Shown here piece after piece: positions 1 through 9,493 of a stretch of 64,000 nt of DNA (position 1 is its first letter; each line of letters opens with the position of its first letter). Location of the stretch: positions 62,001 through 126,000 of the forward strand of contig NZ_SCMK01000007.1 of assembly GCF_005503355.1 (NCBI RefSeq). Reading direction: 5' to 3'. A program made the position numbers and the translations under genes. This DNA is from Sphingomonas sp. 1F27F7B (GTDB taxonomy: Bacteria > Pseudomonadota > Alphaproteobacteria > Sphingomonadales > Sphingomonadaceae). Under the pieces are notes generated by a model. The model saw only the letters and a program-made list of their open reading frames with translations, made no database searches and was not told where the DNA came from.

Positions 1-1705
1 GTTCGCCGAGCAGCCCCCAGGCCTCGTCACGCTCGAGCGCACGCGAATAGAGGAAACCCTGGCCATAGGTGCAGCCCAGCGCCGCCAGGGTCTGAGCAAG
101 TTCGTTGGTCTCGATGCCTTCGGCGGTGGTCTGCATGCCGAGCGCCTGGGCGAGGCTGAGGATGGCGCGGACGATCGCGATCTTGTCGCGATCGGCCAGC
201 ATGCCGGAGACGAAGCTGCGGTCGATCTTGAGCAGGTCGATCGGCAGCTTCTGCAGATAGGCGAGATTGGAATAGCCGGTGCCGAAATCATCCATCGCCA
301 GCGTGGCGCCCATGTCCTTGAGAGCGTTCATCGTCTGGGCGATGCGATCCGGATCGGTGACGATCGCGCTCTCGGTGAGCTCGAGCGTCAGGCGCCTGCC
401 GTCCACCCCGTGCCGCTCGAGCGCCCCCCGGACCATGGCGGGGACATGATCGCGCTGCAGCTGGATCGCCGACAGGTTGACTGCGATCTTGATGCCGCAA
501 TCGCCGCCCGAGGCGCGGTCCCAGGCCGCGATCGTCTGCGCCGCTTCCTCCATGGCCCAGCGACCGAGCGGGATGATGAGGCCCGATTCCTCGGCGACCG
601 GAATGAAGTCGTTGGGCGAAAGGCGCACGCCGTCTTCGGTGGTCCAGCGCGCCAGCGCCTCGAACGAAGTGATCTTGCCCGTGGCGAGGTCGCAGATCGG
701 CTGGTAGCAGAGCGTCATCTGCCCGTTCTCGATCGCCCGGCGCAGCTCGGTCTCGATGCCGAACTGCTCGCGGGCGATATCGAAGGTGTGGGTCTGATAG
801 ATTTCGGTGCGGCCGCTCTTCTTTGCCCGCTTCACCGCGAACTGGGCGTTGCGCACCAGGTCCTCGGGATCGCCGTCATTGTCGGCGCCCAGCGCGATGC
901 CGATGGAGCAGTCGACGCGGATCTCGAAGTCGGATAGGCGGAACGGATTGGCCAGAGCCGCCTGGATGCGCTTGGCGACATGCAGCGCGTCGCCGGGACC
1001 TTCATCGAGCGTGAGCAGCACGCCGAACTCGTCGCCGCCCATCCGGGCCAGCGTGTCGCGACTGCGCAGCGCGCCCTTCATCCGGCGCGCGACGGTGATC
1101 AGCAGTTCGTCGCCCGCCAGGCCGCCCATACAGGCGTTGACGCGGCTGAACCGGTCGAGATTGACCACCAGCACCGCGAAGTCGCGCGCGTTCTCCGAGG
1201 TGATCGCATGCTCCAGCGCGTCCGAGAAACCGGCGCGATTGGGCAGGCCGGTGAGGCTGTCCGTCGCCATTTCACGGCGCAGGCTGTATTCGGTGCGCAG
1301 TTCCGACGTGTGGTCGACCAGGGTGACCATGCAGCGGGGAAACGCCCGGCGGTCGGCGCGCTTGGCGAGCATCACCCGGAAATGGCGGGCATCGACTTCG
1401 TCGCCGAACTGCCAGCTGATCTCGCACTGAATCTCGTTCGATTCGATGAAGCGGCGGAGGCGCGGTCCGAGCAGGCGGATGAGCGGCGATTCGCCCGCGA
1501 CAGTGCCGAGCCCGGCGAGGCGGAAGGGCCGGTTCACCGCGTCGAAGACGAAGCCATGCTCCTGCAGCTCGATGATCGCGGCGGGCACCGGCAGCATGTC
1601 GAGCATCATCGCCGAGGCGCCCGGGCCGAAGACGAGCGGATCCGTCGGCTGCAACATGGGCAGCGGAGCCGCGACACGGCTTTTCTTCGTCCTGGCGAAC
1701 ACCAT
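1..1705 (-). CDS. GGDEF-EAL cyclic-di-GMP signalling protein (C-terminus cut by window edge)
   Basis: Makes and/or degrades cyclic di-GMP. About 568 residues are visible and no stop is reached before base 1. Residues 1-140 form an N-terminal region that looks PAS-like (it ends in an arm with TLVDHTSELR). A GGDEF domain follows, with RMGGDEF near residue 222 and an intact upstream inhibitory RSRD site five residues before it. An EAL domain follows, with FEALARW near residue 348, VNLS, ELTES, DDFGTGYSN, KIDRSFV and AEGIET. Both domains therefore keep their catalytic signatures. There is no signal peptide or obvious membrane segment, so it is probably cytoplasmic. The ATG at 1705 was chosen because the PAS-like region begins soon after it; no strong ribosome site decides it. 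The ligand and the net direction of the reaction cannot be read from sequence. Confidence 0.93.
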   Translation of the reverse strand, partial: MVFARTKKSRVAAPLPMLQPTDPLVFGPGASAMMLDMLPVPAAIIELQEHGFVFDAVNRPFRLAGLGTVAGESPLIRLLGPRLRRFIESNEIQCEISWQFGDEVDARHFRVMLAKRADRRAFPRCMVTLVDHTSELRTEYSLRREMATDSLTGLPNRAGFSDALEHAITSENARDFAVLVVNLDRFSRVNACMGGLAGDELLITVARRMKGALRSRDTLARMGGDEFGVLLTLDEGPGDALHVAKRIQAALANPFRLSDFEIRVDCSIGIALGADNDGDPEDLVRNAQFAVKRAKKSGRTEIYQTHTFDIAREQFGIETELRRAIENGQMTLCYQPICDLATGKITSFEALARWTTEDGVRLSPNDFIPVAEESGLIIPLGRWAMEEAAQTIAAWDRASGGDCGIKIAVNLSAIQLQRDHVPAMVRGALERHGVDGRRLTLELTESAIVTDPDRIAQTMNALKDMGATLAMDDFGTGYSNLAYLQKLPIDLLKIDRSFVSGMLADRDKIAIVRAILSLAQALGMQTTAEGIETNELAQTLAALGCTYGQGFLYSRALERDEAWGLLGE

Positions 1706-1765
1706 CGCCTCCGGCCTAGCGCCGATTGGTTAAAACCGCCTGAAACAACAGCAATTAGAACGACA

Positions 1766-4006
1766 TCAGAAACGATTGTCGCGCGGAAAACCATTGGGCG
1801 CCATCCGCCCCGCCGCGCCGCGCGCCGCGCGCCAGGGCGAAAGGTCGGTTTCGGTGCGCGTCCGGCCGCTCTCGCCGCCCATCGCCCAGCTCAGGCCCTC
1901 CGCCATCCTGAACGTCCGCGCATCGGCAAGGCCCCCGTCGCGGTAGCGCTGCAGCTGCACCCCCTGCCCGCGCGCCAGCTCGGCGACTTCGGCGAGCGGG
2001 AAGACGAGCAGCTTGCGATTGTCGCCCACCGCCGCCACCGCATCGTCCTCGGCGCCGATCGGGCGGACGAGCTTGAGATGCGCCCCCGCCCGCGGCGTCA
2101 CCACTTGCTTGCCCTTGCGCGTCTCGGCGATCACGTCTTCGGCCTTGACCAGGAAGCCGCGCCCGTCGTCCGCCGCGACCAGCAGCCGGGCCGCCGAACT
2201 CGCCGGCAACAGGGCGATGATGTTCCGCTCGCCTTCGAGGTCGATCATCAGCCGCACCGGCTCGCCAAAGCCGCGCCCGCCCGGCAGCTTGTCCGCCGCC
2301 AGCGTATAGAAGCGGCCATTGTCGGCAGCGAGCAGCAGCTTGTCGGTCGTCTGGGCATGAAAGGCGAGATAGGCGGCGTCGCCTTCCTTGAACTTGAGCG
2401 CCTCGCCCGACAGGTCCTCGACATGCCCCTTCATCGCGCGGATCCAGCCACGCGCCGAAAGGATCACGGTGATCGGCTCGCGCTCGATCATCGCCTCCAG
2501 CGGAATCTCGCGCGCCGGCGCCGCTTCCTCGACCAGGGTCCGACGCTTGCCCAGCACCGTCTCCGGCCCATAGCGCTCGATCATCTTGGCCAGGTCGCGC
2601 TTCATCCGGGTGCGCTGGCGCGCATCGGACGAGAGCAGCAGCTCCAGTTCGGCCCGTTCCTTCTCCAGCGCCTCCTGCTCGCGCTTGAGCTCCATTTCCT
2701 CGAGCTTGCGCAAGGACCGCAGCCGCATGTTGAGGATCGCCTCGGCCTGGCGGTCCGTCAGCTGGAACTCGGCAATCATCACCGGCTTCGGCTCGTCCTC
2801 GGTACGGATGATCTCGATCACCCGGTCGAGATTGAGGAAGGCGATGATGTAGCCGCCGACCAGTTCGAGCCGGTCGGCGATCTTGTTCAGCCGATGCTCC
2901 GACTTGCGGCGCAGCACCACGAACTGATGCTCGATCCAGCCGAGCAGCGCCTCGCTAAGGCTCATCACCCGCGGCGTGCGGTGCTTGTCGAGCACGTTGA
3001 GGTTGAGCGGCACGCGCGTCTCCAGGTCGGAGAGGCGGTAGAGGCTGTTCATCAGGTCCTCGGCCACCACCGTGCGGCTGCGCGGCTCCAGCACGATGCG
3101 GATGTCGTCGGCGCTCTCGTCGCGGACATCGCCGAGGATCGGCAGCTTCTTCTCGTTGATGAGTTCGGCGATCCCCTCGATCAGCTTGCCCTTCTGCACG
3201 CCATAGGGGATCTCGGAGACGACGAGGTGCCAGCCCCCGCCCTTCTCGGTCACCTTCTCGATCTTCGCCCGCACCCGGAAACCGCCGCGCCCGGTATTGT
3301 ACGCCTCTGCGATGGCGGCGGGGCTGTCGACGATGATGCCCCCCGTCGGCAGGTCCGGCCCCTGGACATAATCCAGGACGTTCGCCTGCGGATTGTCGAT
3401 CAGCGCCACTGCGGCGTTCATCAGTTCCGCGGCGTTGTGCGGCGGGATGCTCGTCGCCATGCCGACCGCGATGCCGGCGGCGCCATTGGCGAGCAGGTTC
3501 GGGAACAGGCCGGGAAAGAGCTCGGGCTCTTCATCCTCGCCATTGTAGGTCGGACGGAAATCGACGGCATTCTCGTCGAGCCCATCCATCAGGTCGATGG
3601 CAACCTGGGTCAGCCGCGCCTCGGTGTAGCGATAGGCCGCCGCGTTATCGCCGTCGATATTGCCGAAATTACCCTGGCCGTCGACCAGCGGGTATCTGAG
3701 TGCGAAGGTCTGGGCGAGGCGGACCATCGCGTCATAGACCGACTGGTCGCCATGCGGGTGATATTTGCCGATAACGTCGCCGACGACGCGGGCGCATTTC
3801 TTGTAGCCGCTCGCCGGATCGAGCCGCAGCAGCCGCATCGCCCAGAGCAGGCGGCGATGCACCGGCTTCAGCCCATCACGGACATCGGGCAGCGAGCGCG
3901 CAGTGATCGTGGAGAGCGCATAGACGAGGTAGCGTTCGGAAAGCGCGCTGTCGAAAGGGACGTCGGAAGGCGTGCCGGGGTCTTGGATGTCGGTATCAAG
4001 GCTCAT
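1766..4006 (-). CDS. parC: DNA topoisomerase IV subunit A
   Basis: Breakage-reunion subunit of topoisomerase IV, which decatenates daughter chromosomes together with ParE. 746 residues from the ATG at 4006 (MSLDTDIQ...); an upstream in-frame start at 4045 would add 13 unlikely residues. The catalytic Tyr lies in [10 protein letters not shown], and the quinolone-determining region reads [12 protein letters not shown]. In E. coli ParC the first position of that loop is Ser80 and the fifth is Glu84; here they are Gln and Asp, a pattern I recall as common in alphaproteobacterial ParC. The C-terminal half has the beta-pinwheel type repeats ([21 protein letters not shown]), and the length is close to the family norm. 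It ends 60 bp before the start of the GGDEF-EAL gene, on the same strand. GyrA is the alternative, but the short tail lacking a GyrA box (QRRGGKG) favours ParC. Confidence 0.95.
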   Translation of the reverse strand: MSLDTDIQDPGTPSDVPFDSALSERYLVYALSTITARSLPDVRDGLKPVHRRLLWAMRLLRLDPASGYKKCARVVGDVIGKYHPHGDQSVYDAMVRLAQTFALRYPLVDGQGNFGNIDGDNAAAYRYTEARLTQVAIDLMDGLDENAVDFRPTYNGEDEEPELFPGLFPNLLANGAAGIAVGMATSIPPHNAAELMNAAVALIDNPQANVLDYVQGPDLPTGGIIVDSPAAIAEAYNTGRGGFRVRAKIEKVTEKGGGWHLVVSEIPYGVQKGKLIEGIAELINEKKLPILGDVRDESADDIRIVLEPRSRTVVAEDLMNSLYRLSDLETRVPLNLNVLDKHRTPRVMSLSEALLGWIEHQFVVLRRKSEHRLNKIADRLELVGGYIIAFLNLDRVIEIIRTEDEPKPVMIAEFQLTDRQAEAILNMRLRSLRKLEEMELKREQEALEKERAELELLLSSDARQRTRMKRDLAKMIERYGPETVLGKRRTLVEEAAPAREIPLEAMIEREPITVILSARGWIRAMKGHVEDLSGEALKFKEGDAAYLAFHAQTTDKLLLAADNGRFYTLAADKLPGGRGFGEPVRLMIDLEGERNIIALLPASSAARLLVAADDGRGFLVKAEDVIAETRKGKQVVTPRAGAHLKLVRPIGAEDDAVAAVGDNRKLLVFPLAEVAELARGQGVQLQRYRDGGLADARTFRMAEGLSWAMGGESGRTRTETDLSPWRAARGAAGRMAPNGFPRDNRF

Positions 4007-4084
4007 TGCCGCACCCGGATAGCAGCAGCAAAGCCGAAGCGCCAAGCCGGGCGGTCCGATCGCGTGAATTCACCGGGGCGAGAT

Positions 4085-4270
4085 TCAACCATGACGATTT
4101 TCGCAAGGAGGGATCATGCCGGAACCAAAGCAGAACATGCGCAACATTTCCAGAGGCGTCACATGGGCTCCCCGATCTGCCTCGGCGCCCGAAACGCTTC
4201 CCACCGCTTCCGCTCCTAGTAAAATCGCGGCAATTACCCAGACTGCGCACCAAAATCTGCCACGGTCCAT
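4085..4270 (-). CDS. possible small membrane or exported protein, unrecognised
   Basis: A 61-codon open frame in the otherwise gene-free 4007-4435 interval between parC and the barrel gene. It starts MDRGRFWCAVWVIAAILLG, giving one hydrophobic segment that could be a signal anchor, followed by a short polar tail containing two Cys. No clear ribosome site precedes it and I recognise no family. The surrounding DNA is AT-richer than its neighbours (for example 4260-4370) and may simply be promoter DNA for the barrel gene to the right, so this call is weak. Confidence 0.25.
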   Translation of the reverse strand: MDRGRFWCAVWVIAAILLGAEAVGSVSGAEADRGAHVTPLEMLRMFCFGSGMIPPCENRHG

Positions 4271-4435
4271 CCGATATTCGCCGAATATTTGCCAATATTC
4301 AGACACAAATCCCAATACCTCAAGATCATCTCACATACTCGTAACAGATATGCGATATTTTTTCGAAACCCCGTGCGGGTTATTCGATGCCGCTCCGTCT
4401 CCGAAGTACAGGGGAATTCGAACGAAAGTCGAGAC

Positions 4436-5050
4436 ATGCGTAACTCAATCCTGATTGTCGCCGCCGTGACTTGCCTCGCCGGCGCACAGACTGCCTTTGC
4501 CCAGGAAACCGGACAGGCACCGGCCCAGGCCTTTGCCGGCCCGCGCGTCGAGGCCACGATCGGCTTGGATCAAAGCGGCGACGACGCCTTCTTCGGCAAC
4601 GAGCTGACCGGCATGCGCGCCGGCGGCGCGGTCGGCTATGACGTCGCCGTCGGAAAGCGCGTCACGATCGGCGTCGAGGCCGGTATCGGCTGGATGGTCA
4701 CCGGCAACACCAAGATCGGCCCCTTCCCGCCCCGCGACACGAACACCTACGCGATGAGTGCCGGGCGCGACCTCGATGTCTCCGGACGCATCGGCTATGC
4801 GTTCAGCCCGAGCACGCTGCTCTACGGCAAGGTCGGCTGGGCGGACCAGAGCTACGGCGCACGCTCCAGCGCGGGCAAGGAGTATGGTGACAAGAAATCC
4901 AACGGCCTGCGGCTCGGCACCGGCCTCGAGCAGAAGCTCACGTCGAACGTCTATGCCAAGGCGGAATATCGCTACACGCGATATGGAGATGTCGGAAACA
5001 TCAAGAACGACCGCCACCAGCTGCTGACCGGCATCGGCGTGCGCTTCTGA
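4436..5050 (+). CDS. outer-membrane beta-barrel protein (Omp25/OmpX-like porin family)
   Basis: A 204-residue exported protein predicted to form a small outer-membrane barrel. A signal peptide occupies residues 1-22 (MRNSILIVAAVTCLAGAQ, cleavage after AFA). The mature part is made of alternating amphipathic strands rich in Gly, Tyr and Trp (GGAVGYDVAV, IGVEAGIGWMV, LYGKVGWAD, YAKAEYRYTRYG). It ends GIGVRF, the terminal-Phe beta signal recognised by the BAM machinery. The ATG at 4436 was preferred over an upstream in-frame start at 4289 because it begins exactly at the signal peptide. The AT-rich 4260-4430 stretch is the likely promoter region. Ligand or pore function is unknown. Confidence 0.85.
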   Translation: MRNSILIVAAVTCLAGAQTAFAQETGQAPAQAFAGPRVEATIGLDQSGDDAFFGNELTGMRAGGAVGYDVAVGKRVTIGVEAGIGWMVTGNTKIGPFPPRDTNTYAMSAGRDLDVSGRIGYAFSPSTLLYGKVGWADQSYGARSSAGKEYGDKKSNGLRLGTGLEQKLTSNVYAKAEYRYTRYGDVGNIKNDRHQLLTGIGVRF

Positions 5051-5087
5051 GGGCATGCGGGGGACGGGCGCGGTCCGTCCCCCGATT

Positions 5088-6014
5088 TCAGCGCTCGGGC
5101 GGCACCAGCGCGCCCCAGGGGTCGTCGCGGAGCGAAGCGCGGACCTCCTCCAGCAGCCAGTCGCGAAAGGCGCGGATCTTGGGCTGGTTGCGCTTGCCCT
5201 CGGCATACATGAGCCAGAAGGCGTTTCGGTAATGCGCGACCTGGGGAAGCGGCTGAACGAGCTGCCCCGCGTCGATCGCGACCTGCCACATCGGCGGACT
5301 AAGGATCGCGACGCCGTGCCCGGCGATCGCCGCGCTGCCGTCGAGAATCTGCGAATCGAAGCGGATGCCCGCCGCCTGGCTGGTGTCCGGCGCCTCGCCC
5401 AGCGCCGCCGCGAACCACAAGTCCCACCAATCGTCGCGATAGGTGAGCCGCGGCAGCTCGATCAGATCCTTCGGCGTGCGGACGGGAGGATGCTCGGCGA
5501 GGAAGGCGGGATTGGCAAGCGGCGTGATCGGCATCCGCATCAGGAAATGGCAGACATGGCCCGCCTGCGGCCCCGGCGCGCCGCGCAGGCCCACATCGGC
5601 TTCTCCCGCGAGCAGGTCGATCATCTCGTCGCCGACGTGCAGGCGCACCGCGAGATCGGGCCGGGCGAGCTGGAACGAGCCCAGCCGGCTCGCCAGCCAG
5701 TTAGTGGCCAGGGTGCGCGGCGCGGTGATGCTGATCACGCTCTCGGTTTCGGAATGGACTGCGGCAAAGGCCTCGCCCATCGCATCGAACGCGCCCGTCA
5801 CCTGCGGCGCGATCCGACGCCCCAGATCGGTGAGCGCAATGCCGCGCCCACTGCGCGCGAACAACGGCGCGCCCAGCCGCTCCTCGAGCAGCTTCATCTG
5901 ATAGCTGACCGCCGCCTGGGTCATCCCCAGTTCCTCCGCCGCGCGCGTGAAATTGCCGTGCCGGGAAGCGGCTTCGAACACGCGGACGGCGGCGAGCGGA
6001 GGAAGGCGGCGCAT
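5088..6014 (-). CDS. LysR-family transcriptional regulator (GcvA-like)
   Basis: A 308-residue LysR-type regulator. The N-terminal winged helix-turn-helix has the family signature (AVRVFEAASRHGNFTRAA, then MTQAAVSYQMKLLEERLG), followed by a substrate-binding domain that contains the GcvA-subfamily pattern (VRLHVGDEMIDL, EADVGLRG, DGSAAIAGHGVAIL). Start is the ATG at 6014; an in-frame ATG at 6119 would add a basic tail not seen in the family. It is divergent from the UrcA-family gene at 6131, with 116 bp between the starts, the usual LysR arrangement for a regulator and its target. The inducer is not readable from sequence. Confidence 0.92.
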   Translation of the reverse strand: MRRLPPLAAVRVFEAASRHGNFTRAAEELGMTQAAVSYQMKLLEERLGAPLFARSGRGIALTDLGRRIAPQVTGAFDAMGEAFAAVHSETESVISITAPRTLATNWLASRLGSFQLARPDLAVRLHVGDEMIDLLAGEADVGLRGAPGPQAGHVCHFLMRMPITPLANPAFLAEHPPVRTPKDLIELPRLTYRDDWWDLWFAAALGEAPDTSQAAGIRFDSQILDGSAAIAGHGVAILSPPMWQVAIDAGQLVQPLPQVAHYRNAFWLMYAEGKRNQPKIRAFRDWLLEEVRASLRDDPWGALVPPER

Positions 6015-6130
6015 CGCAATATACAAGCATAGCTTATGGTAATTGGCCAATGATTTGTTGGCCCGGCGGCGCCCGAAGGCGCAAATGGACCGGGTGCCGG
6101 ACATGGCGCGACATTCCAAGGAACCAAGCC

Positions 6131-6451
6131 ATGATGAAGACCCTGATTCCGCTCCTGCTGATCCTGTCGCCGGCCGCCGTGCCGGTGATCGCCCAGGCGC
6201 AGCGGACCGATGCGAGCATTCGCATCTCCTATGCCGATCTCGACCTGACGCGCGCGGCCGATCGCCTGACGCTCGACCGGCGCCTCAACCGGGCTCTCGA
6301 ACAGGTCTGCCCGGCCGATCGCCCCGGCCAGATGACTCAGGCGCCCGAAGCGCTGCGCTGCCAGGCAAATGCCCGGCAGCAGATCGCCGAAGCGCGGCGG
6401 CTGGCGCTGGCGCGGCGTGGCAGCGTGGTCCGGATCTCCGCCGTTCCCTGA
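6131..6451 (+). CDS. UrcA-family small periplasmic protein
   Basis: A 106-residue exported protein. The signal peptide is MMKTLIPLLLILSPAAVPV with cleavage near AQA. The mature part has the UrcA pattern: an S-Y-x-D-L-D-L segment, then a helix-rich core with two Cys (LEQVCPAD and ALRCQANA) that may pair. AAGGAACC lies 8-13 bases before the ATG as a ribosome site; the next codon is also ATG (6134) and could be used instead. UrcA proteins are common in sphingomonads and Caulobacterales and their function is not established. The divergent LysR gene may regulate it. Confidence 0.8.
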   Translation: MMKTLIPLLLILSPAAVPVIAQAQRTDASIRISYADLDLTRAADRLTLDRRLNRALEQVCPADRPGQMTQAPEALRCQANARQQIAEARRLALARRGSVVRISAVP

Positions 6452-6619
6452 TCCCTCGGAACCGCGAAGCGGCGGGCGGCCTGCAACGCCGCCCGCCAAC
6501 CATAAGCATTGCTGATAGTGCCGCCCAGGATCCCGAAAAGGGATGCGCCGCGCGATCCATTCGTGTTGGGCCCGTCACAAAATATGGTTACTCCTTGGTC
6601 AAGGAACAGGGAGGAACCC

Positions 6620-7531
6620 ATGCGAGTCGTTTGGGCATTGGCGGCGCTTGCGCTGCTCGCGGGATGCGACGATCCCAATCGTCAGGCCGCGGACGGCAAG
6701 GATCGGTCCGAATTCTCTTCGACCGCCAATGCCGAGGCCTTCGCTTCGACCGGCACCGGCTTCGACTATCGCTACGCCTATCGCCTGCCCGGCGCCAAGG
6801 TGAAGGGCGTGCTCCAGTCCAACGCCGATGCCTGCGACCGGATGGGGCCGGCGCGGTGCCGCATCCTGGCGATGCGATATCGCGTCGATACCGGCAATCA
6901 CACCCGCGCAGTACTCACCATCCGCATCGACCCGTCGATCGCGCGCCGGTTCGGCGATGCCGTCACCGCGAATGTGGCGACTGCCTATGGCGTGCTCACC
7001 GATACCGAGGTCAGCGGAGCCGATGCCACCGCCTCGGCGCGCAGCATCGCCGTGGTGAAGCGGTTGCAGGACCAGCTTCAGAACGCACGCGCCGGCGCCA
7101 CGCCGGACGCGCAGGCCCGGGCCGCCCGCCTGCAGAACGCGCTGGCGATGATCGCCGAGGTGGAAGCGAGCCAGGGGCAGACACTGGCCAACACGCCGAT
7201 GCTGTTCACTTATGAATCGAGCAGCGCCCTGAGCGGGCTGGGATCCTCCGAGGCGAATTTCCGCACCGCCGGCCAGACGCTCGAGAATTCGGTCGCCCAG
7301 CTCGTCCAGTTGCTTGCCAGCGTCGGGCCGTGGTGCCTGTTGATGCTGGCGGTGGTGCTGGTCCTGCGCTGGATCATCCATGGCCGCGCCGTGGGCCCCG
7401 ATGTCGAGCCGCGCCACGACGACGGCTATGACAATGGCCATGACGGCCAGGAGAATCGCGGCCGCGGCGACAATCGCAATCTCATCCAGCGCTGGTTCTC
7501 ACGCGACGACGTGGAAGAGCATACGCACTGA
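6620..7531 (+). CDS. DUF4349 lipoprotein
   Basis: A 303-residue envelope lipoprotein of the DUF4349 family. The lipobox LALLAGC at residues 10-16 marks lipidation, and Asp at +2 would favour inner-membrane retention by the E. coli rule. It continues with the DUF4349 core (DYRYAYRLPGAKV, then DACDRMGPARCRIL with two Cys), a coiled-coil region (residues about 145-190), a hydrophobic transmembrane segment (PWCLLMLAVVLVLRWII) and a very polar His/Asp/Gly-rich tail. A strong GGGAGG ribosome site lies at 6609-6614. A paralogue follows at 7625, separated by an intrinsic terminator. Function is unknown; the family is often described as anti-sigma or envelope associated, without firm proof. Confidence 0.82.
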   Translation: MRVVWALAALALLAGCDDPNRQAADGKDRSEFSSTANAEAFASTGTGFDYRYAYRLPGAKVKGVLQSNADACDRMGPARCRILAMRYRVDTGNHTRAVLTIRIDPSIARRFGDAVTANVATAYGVLTDTEVSGADATASARSIAVVKRLQDQLQNARAGATPDAQARAARLQNALAMIAEVEASQGQTLANTPMLFTYESSSALSGLGSSEANFRTAGQTLENSVAQLVQLLASVGPWCLLMLAVVLVLRWIIHGRAVGPDVEPRHDDGYDNGHDGQENRGRGDNRNLIQRWFSRDDVEEHTH

Positions 7532-7537
7532 TCTTGC

Positions 7538-7577
7538 AAGCAAGCGGGAGCGGCATATGCCTTCCCGCTTGCTTTTT
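7538..7577 (+). terminator. rho-independent terminator after the first DUF4349 gene
   Basis: An 11-bp stem, AGCAAGCGGGA paired with TCCCGCTTGCT, encloses a GGCATATGCC palindrome that can extend the helix. Five T residues follow at 7573-7577. It lies seven bases after the stop codon, so the two DUF4349 paralogues are probably separate transcription units. Confidence 0.85.
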
Positions 7578-7610
7578 GCCCCGAGTGTGTAATGTTATAT
7601 CATATATAAT
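7576..7610 (+). promoter_or_regulatory. probable promoter of the second DUF4349 gene
   Basis: A short AT-rich island (7591-7613) in GC-rich DNA, between the terminator and the next gene. TATAAT at 7605-7610 or TATCAT at 7598-7603 could serve as the -10 box; TTGCCC at 7576-7581 lies 16 bp before TATCAT. The ribosome site GGGAGGA is at 7614-7620. Confidence 0.4.
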
Positions 7611-7624
7611 ATCGGGAGGAACCA

Positions 7625-8599
7625 ATGCCGAAGCCGAATCGCTGGGTATTGCTGGGGAGCGGCAGCCTCGCCGCGATGATCGCCGCAGGGGCATGCGCAG
7701 CGCTGCTGCTCCATTGGGGACCCGAAACCGCCCACAAGCAGGCGGAAGTGCTGGCAACCTATGCGATGGAAGCGCCGCCCGCTCCGGCGGTCATTGCGCC
7801 GCCGCTTCCCGCCGTGCAGGCAGAAGGCGTAGGCGAAGGCATTCCGGCCACCGCCGCGATCGCGGTCAACGTGCCGCAGCTCGCCTATAGCTACACGCTC
7901 GGCTATCGCTTGCCCGCGGGCAGGATCGCACGGACGCAGCAGGCGCATCTCGATCTGTGCAACAGGCTGGGCCCGCGCTGCCAGCTCGTCTCGATGCAGC
8001 GCGCGAGCGACGATGACGGCGTATCCACAGCGGCCTTGAAGCTGCGCGTGGCGAGCAATCTGGCGCAGGCGGTGTCGGCGGACTTCACCCGACTGGTCGG
8101 CCAGGCCGGCGGGCGCGCGGTCGATACGCAAATCCTGGCCGAGGACGTCTCCAAGGACCTGGTCGACACCAGCGCGCGCATCCGCCAGCGCGAGATACTG
8201 GTCGCCCGCCTCACCGAGATGCTGCGCGGGCGCCAGGGACGGGTGAGCGAGCTCGTCGAAGCGGAGCGCAGCGTCGCGCAGGCGCAGGAGGAGCTCGACC
8301 GGGCCAAGGGCTGGATGGGCCAGCTCCAGGGCCGCGTCACTTATTCCGATTTCACCATTGCCTATACGCCAGTCACCGCCCCCGTGGCGGCGCCGACCCG
8401 CCAGGGCCTCTTCGCGCAGCTGGGCGACGCGGTGGCGCAATCCGGCGCGATGATCGCCGCCGCCGCGCGGACGCTGCTCCTGCTGATCATCTTCCTCGCC
8501 CCGTGGCTGGTGATCGCGGCACTTCTCGGCTGGCTCGCCCGCCCCGCCATCCGCAAGTGGCGAAATGCCGGATTGGCACCCATGGGCGAGGATGCATGA
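7625..8599 (+). CDS. DUF4349 membrane protein
   Basis: A 324-residue DUF4349 paralogue of the preceding gene. It shares the core [13 protein letters not shown] and a two-Cys motif ([17 protein letters not shown]), then a coiled coil (residues about 190-240, [19 protein letters not shown] heptads and [16 protein letters not shown]) and a C-terminal transmembrane segment ([21 protein letters not shown]) before a short basic tail. Unlike its neighbour the N-terminus is a signal anchor without a lipobox. The start is fixed by GGGAGGA five bases upstream. The tandem arrangement points to duplication, with one lipid-anchored and one membrane-anchored version. Function is unknown. Confidence 0.82.
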   Translation: MPKPNRWVLLGSGSLAAMIAAGACAALLLHWGPETAHKQAEVLATYAMEAPPAPAVIAPPLPAVQAEGVGEGIPATAAIAVNVPQLAYSYTLGYRLPAGRIARTQQAHLDLCNRLGPRCQLVSMQRASDDDGVSTAALKLRVASNLAQAVSADFTRLVGQAGGRAVDTQILAEDVSKDLVDTSARIRQREILVARLTEMLRGRQGRVSELVEAERSVAQAQEELDRAKGWMGQLQGRVTYSDFTIAYTPVTAPVAAPTRQGLFAQLGDAVAQSGAMIAAAARTLLLLIIFLAPWLVIAALLGWLARPAIRKWRNAGLAPMGEDA

Positions 8600-8703
8600 T
8601 TGCACCCCCCTCCCCCTTTGGGTATAGGCCACCTCTCGCCCCGGCAGGCCAGCGGATTCCCCGCGCCGCCGGGGCAATGACTTTCCAGGGGAACGAGCAC
8701 CCG

Positions 8704-9486
8704 ATGGCACGCCGCCGGCAGATCTACGAAGGCAAGGCTAAGATCCTCTACGAGGGTCCGGAGCCCGGCACGCTGATCCAGTATTTCAAGGATGACGCGA
8801 CGGCCTTCAACGCCCAGAAAAAGGGCACGATCAACGGCAAGGGCGTGCTCAACAACCGGATTTCCGAGCATGTCTTCACGCTGCTCGCCGGCATCGGCAT
8901 CCCGACGCACTTCATCCGCCGCCTCAACATGCGCGAGCAGCTGATCCGCCAGGTCGAGATTGTGCCGATCGAAGTGGTGGTGCGCAACGTCGTCGCCGGC
9001 TCGCTCTCGAAAAAGCTCGGGATCGAGGAAGGCACGCCGCTGCCCCGCACGATCATCGAATATTATTACAAGGACGACGCGCTCGGCGACCCGATGGTCA
9101 CCGACGAGCACATCCTGTGCTTCGGCTGGGCGAGCCAGGAAGAGCTGCACGACATGGCCGACATGGCCATTCGCGTGAACGACTTCCTCTCGGGCCTGTT
9201 CGCCGGAATCGGCATCCGCCTGGTCGACTTCAAGCTCGAGTTCGGACGGATCTGGGACAACGACTATAGCCGCATCATCCTGGCCGACGAGATCAGCCCG
9301 GACGGCTGCCGTCTGTGGGACATCGCCACCGGCGAGAAGCTCGACAAGGATCGCTTCCGCCGCGACCTGGGCGGCGAAGTCGAAGCCTATCAGGAAGTTG
9401 CGCGCCGGCTGGGCCTGCTCCCTGAAGGCGATGCGGATTCGGCCGTGCTCGACCTCGAGAGTCACCGGAAGCGCCGGGGCAAGTAA
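8704..9486 (+). CDS. purC: phosphoribosylaminoimidazole-succinocarboxamide synthase (SAICAR synthetase)
   Basis: Ligates aspartate to CAIR in de novo purine synthesis. 260 residues, the bacterial single-domain length. Signatures seen: [11 protein letters not shown] at the N-terminus (nucleotide loop), [11 protein letters not shown], the [13 protein letters not shown] block and [10 protein letters not shown]...[14 protein letters not shown]. The ATG at 8704 starts exactly at the conserved [13 protein letters not shown]. purS and purQ follow on the same strand after 347 bp, interrupted by a small gene on the opposite strand, so this is a purine cluster but perhaps not a single operon. Confidence 0.97.
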   Translation: MARRRQIYEGKAKILYEGPEPGTLIQYFKDDATAFNAQKKGTINGKGVLNNRISEHVFTLLAGIGIPTHFIRRLNMREQLIRQVEIVPIEVVVRNVVAGSLSKKLGIEEGTPLPRTIIEYYYKDDALGDPMVTDEHILCFGWASQEELHDMADMAIRVNDFLSGLFAGIGIRLVDFKLEFGRIWDNDYSRIILADEISPDGCRLWDIATGEKLDKDRFRRDLGGEVEAYQEVARRLGLLPEGDADSAVLDLESHRKRRGK

Positions 9487-9493
9487 GCCCCGG

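Noticed and set aside
980..4219. A 1079-codon open frame on the + strand over parC
   Set aside because: It is antisense to clear GGDEF-EAL and ParC domains; its product is Arg/His/Gly-rich with no motif. Long antisense frames are expected at this G+C content.
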